Both the position numbers and the translations under genes were made by a program. Under the pieces are notes generated by a model that was given only the letters and a program-made list of their open reading frames with translations, was not told the origin of the DNA and ran no database searches. Below, one piece after another: positions 5,171 through 6,213 of a stretch of 6,213 bases of DNA; position 1 is the stretch's first letter, and each line of letters starts with the position of its first letter. The stretch is from Pseudomonadota bacterium (lineage in GTDB: Bacteria; Pseudomonadota; Gammaproteobacteria; Burkholderiales; SCOH01), in the NCBI GenBank assembly GCA_030917985.1, contig JAUPTR010000232.1, positions 1 to 6,213 on the forward strand, given 5' to 3'.

Positions 5171-6178
5171 ATGAACCCTTACCCGCACACCCCCTCCGGC
5201 ATGACCGATCTCGAACGTCAGCTGGCTTTTGCCCAAGAGCTGCAGGTGTTGAGCAACCTGATCCACGCCACCCAAAACGTCGATGAAATCATGCTCGATC
5301 TGGCAGAGGATATCTGCAAGCTGTTTGCCTGCGAGCGGCTGACCCTGTATGCCATCTCGCGTGAACGCAATGTGCTGTATTCGCGGGTAAAAACCGGCAT
5401 CAACAGCAACAAGGATCTGGTCTTGCCGCTCAACTGCAACAGCATTGCCAGTTTTGTGGCGCTCAAACAGCAGCCGGTGAATATCGGCAATGTCTACGAC
5501 TCGCTGCAGCTGGCGCTGATTTCCCCTGAGTTGCATTTCTTCGAGAAAGTCGATCAGGCGCTGGGTTATGAAACCCGGCAGATGCTGGCAGCGCCGATTG
5601 TTGACCGCGATGGGCAGTTGCTGGGCGTGATTCAATTGCTCAACACGCGTAACCAGCTGCCGTTCGGCATGCAGGCGCAACAAGGCCTGCAGCAACTGTG
5701 TGCGACACTGGCCGTGGCGTTCGCGCAGCGCATCGGCCAGGTGCTGGGGCCGGCGGCGTGTTATCAGCCGCTGGTGGACGAGGCACAGATTTCCGCCAGC
5801 GATCTGGAGCTGGCCGTGCGCTGGGCGCGGCGCAAGGGGCTGGCGCTGGAGGATCTGCTGCGCAGCGAATACCAGATATCGCTGCAGGCCATCGGCAAGG
5901 CCCTGGCAAAGCACTTTCAGGTGCCTTACGAGCCGTTTATCCCGCATCGCAACCTGCCCTACAAACTGCGCGCCAAGCTCGACCGCGACAAGGTGTTGCA
6001 ACAGCAGTGGTTGCCGGTTGCCGAAGAACAGGCCGGGCTGACGGTGCTGGCCACCGACCCGACCCAGGCCAATGGTGAGGGGCAGATACAGAAACTGTTT
6101 GCCTATCCGGCCATCTTTTTCAGGGTGACGACACGGCAGGAGTTCCTGCAAACCGTCGATACACTGTTTCCCCGCTGA
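5171..6178 (+). CDS. GAF domain fused to a GspE/MshE N-terminal-type domain (no ATPase)
   Basis: A 335-aa soluble protein. Residues about 22-188 form a GAF domain: an N-terminal helix ERQLAFAQELQVLSNL, the CERLTLYAIS strand, and the late APIVDRDGQLLGVIQLLN strand pair typical of GAF. Residues about 200-333 look like the N-terminal domain of type II secretion or type IV pilus ATPases (T2SSE_N/MshEN). This includes VDEAQISASDLELAVRWARRKG, ALAKHFQVPY, a central LPVAEE and LTVLATDP, and a final TTRQEFLQTVDTLF. The Walker-A/B ATPase core that normally follows is absent and the gene stops cleanly, so it is a regulator or adaptor and not a motor. The RLG...G residues described for c-di-GMP binding by MshEN appear to be replaced (ACY at 196-198, Ala205), so canonical binding is doubtful. 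The ATG at 5171 has AGGA 9 nt upstream; a TTG at 5162 abuts that site and is unlikely. It probably shares a transcript with the BamE-like gene. Confidence 0.85.
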   Translation: MNPYPHTPSGMTDLERQLAFAQELQVLSNLIHATQNVDEIMLDLAEDICKLFACERLTLYAISRERNVLYSRVKTGINSNKDLVLPLNCNSIASFVALKQQPVNIGNVYDSLQLALISPELHFFEKVDQALGYETRQMLAAPIVDRDGQLLGVIQLLNTRNQLPFGMQAQQGLQQLCATLAVAFAQRIGQVLGPAACYQPLVDEAQISASDLELAVRWARRKGLALEDLLRSEYQISLQAIGKALAKHFQVPYEPFIPHRNLPYKLRAKLDRDKVLQQQWLPVAEEQAGLTVLATDPTQANGEGQIQKLFAYPAIFFRVTTRQEFLQTVDTLFPR

Positions 6179-6213
6179 GTGCCGCTGTCATTGAGGCCGC
6201 TGCGCCACGCGGG

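Noticed and set aside
5060..6151. 363-codon open frame antisense to the GAF gene
   Set aside because: The plus strand encodes recognisable GAF and GspE-N features and has a Shine-Dalgarno site; the antisense product is a compositional shadow.

Overview
The window is about 6.2 kb of chromosome-like DNA from a Gram-negative bacterium. Base composition is moderately high in G+C (about 60% by eye), the proteins are rich in Gln, Leu and Ala, and inner-membrane, periplasmic and GspE-like proteins are all present. A betaproteobacterium, perhaps of the Neisseriales/Chromobacteriaceae type, is my best guess. It rests on general style and not on a marker gene. I see no rRNA, tRNA, CRISPR array, insertion sequence or phage gene. 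Coding density is very high, and no gene-free stretch exceeds 300 bases.

Layout. (1) Bases 1-899 (+) hold the C-terminal part of a hybrid sensor histidine kinase: an ATPase domain, a linker and a receiver domain. The linker DNA carries a striking perfect 19-bp inverted repeat. (2) Convergent to it lies a three-gene minus-strand operon, 4606 down to 915. It encodes a patatin-like phospholipase, a two-TM PAS histidine kinase and a GNAT acetyltransferase. The genes overlap by 8 and 26 nt, which suggests translational coupling. A good sigma70-type promoter and a Shine-Dalgarno site precede the patatin gene. The stop codons of the convergent genes sit in the two arms of one 8-bp hairpin. (3) A 265-bp divergent intergenic region (4607-4871) carries that promoter, a 12-bp perfect palindrome inside a larger dyad, and a weak candidate -10 for the plus side. 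(4) A plus-strand gene pair follows. The first encodes a 93-aa exported BamE/SmpA-OmlA-like protein. The second, 17 nt later, encodes a 335-aa protein joining a GAF domain to a GspE/MshE N-terminal-type domain without the ATPase. The last 35 bases (6179-6213) show nothing I can name.

How the genes might work together. Two kinases and a GAF protein make this a signalling-rich neighbourhood. The tightest functional link is patatin lipase with membrane kinase, because the lipase stop and kinase start share ATGGCTGA. A lipase whose synthesis is tied to a membrane-stress or lipid sensor is a reasonable inference but is not shown by the sequence. The operon encodes no response regulator, so the kinase's partner is elsewhere or is the receiver of the convergent gene.
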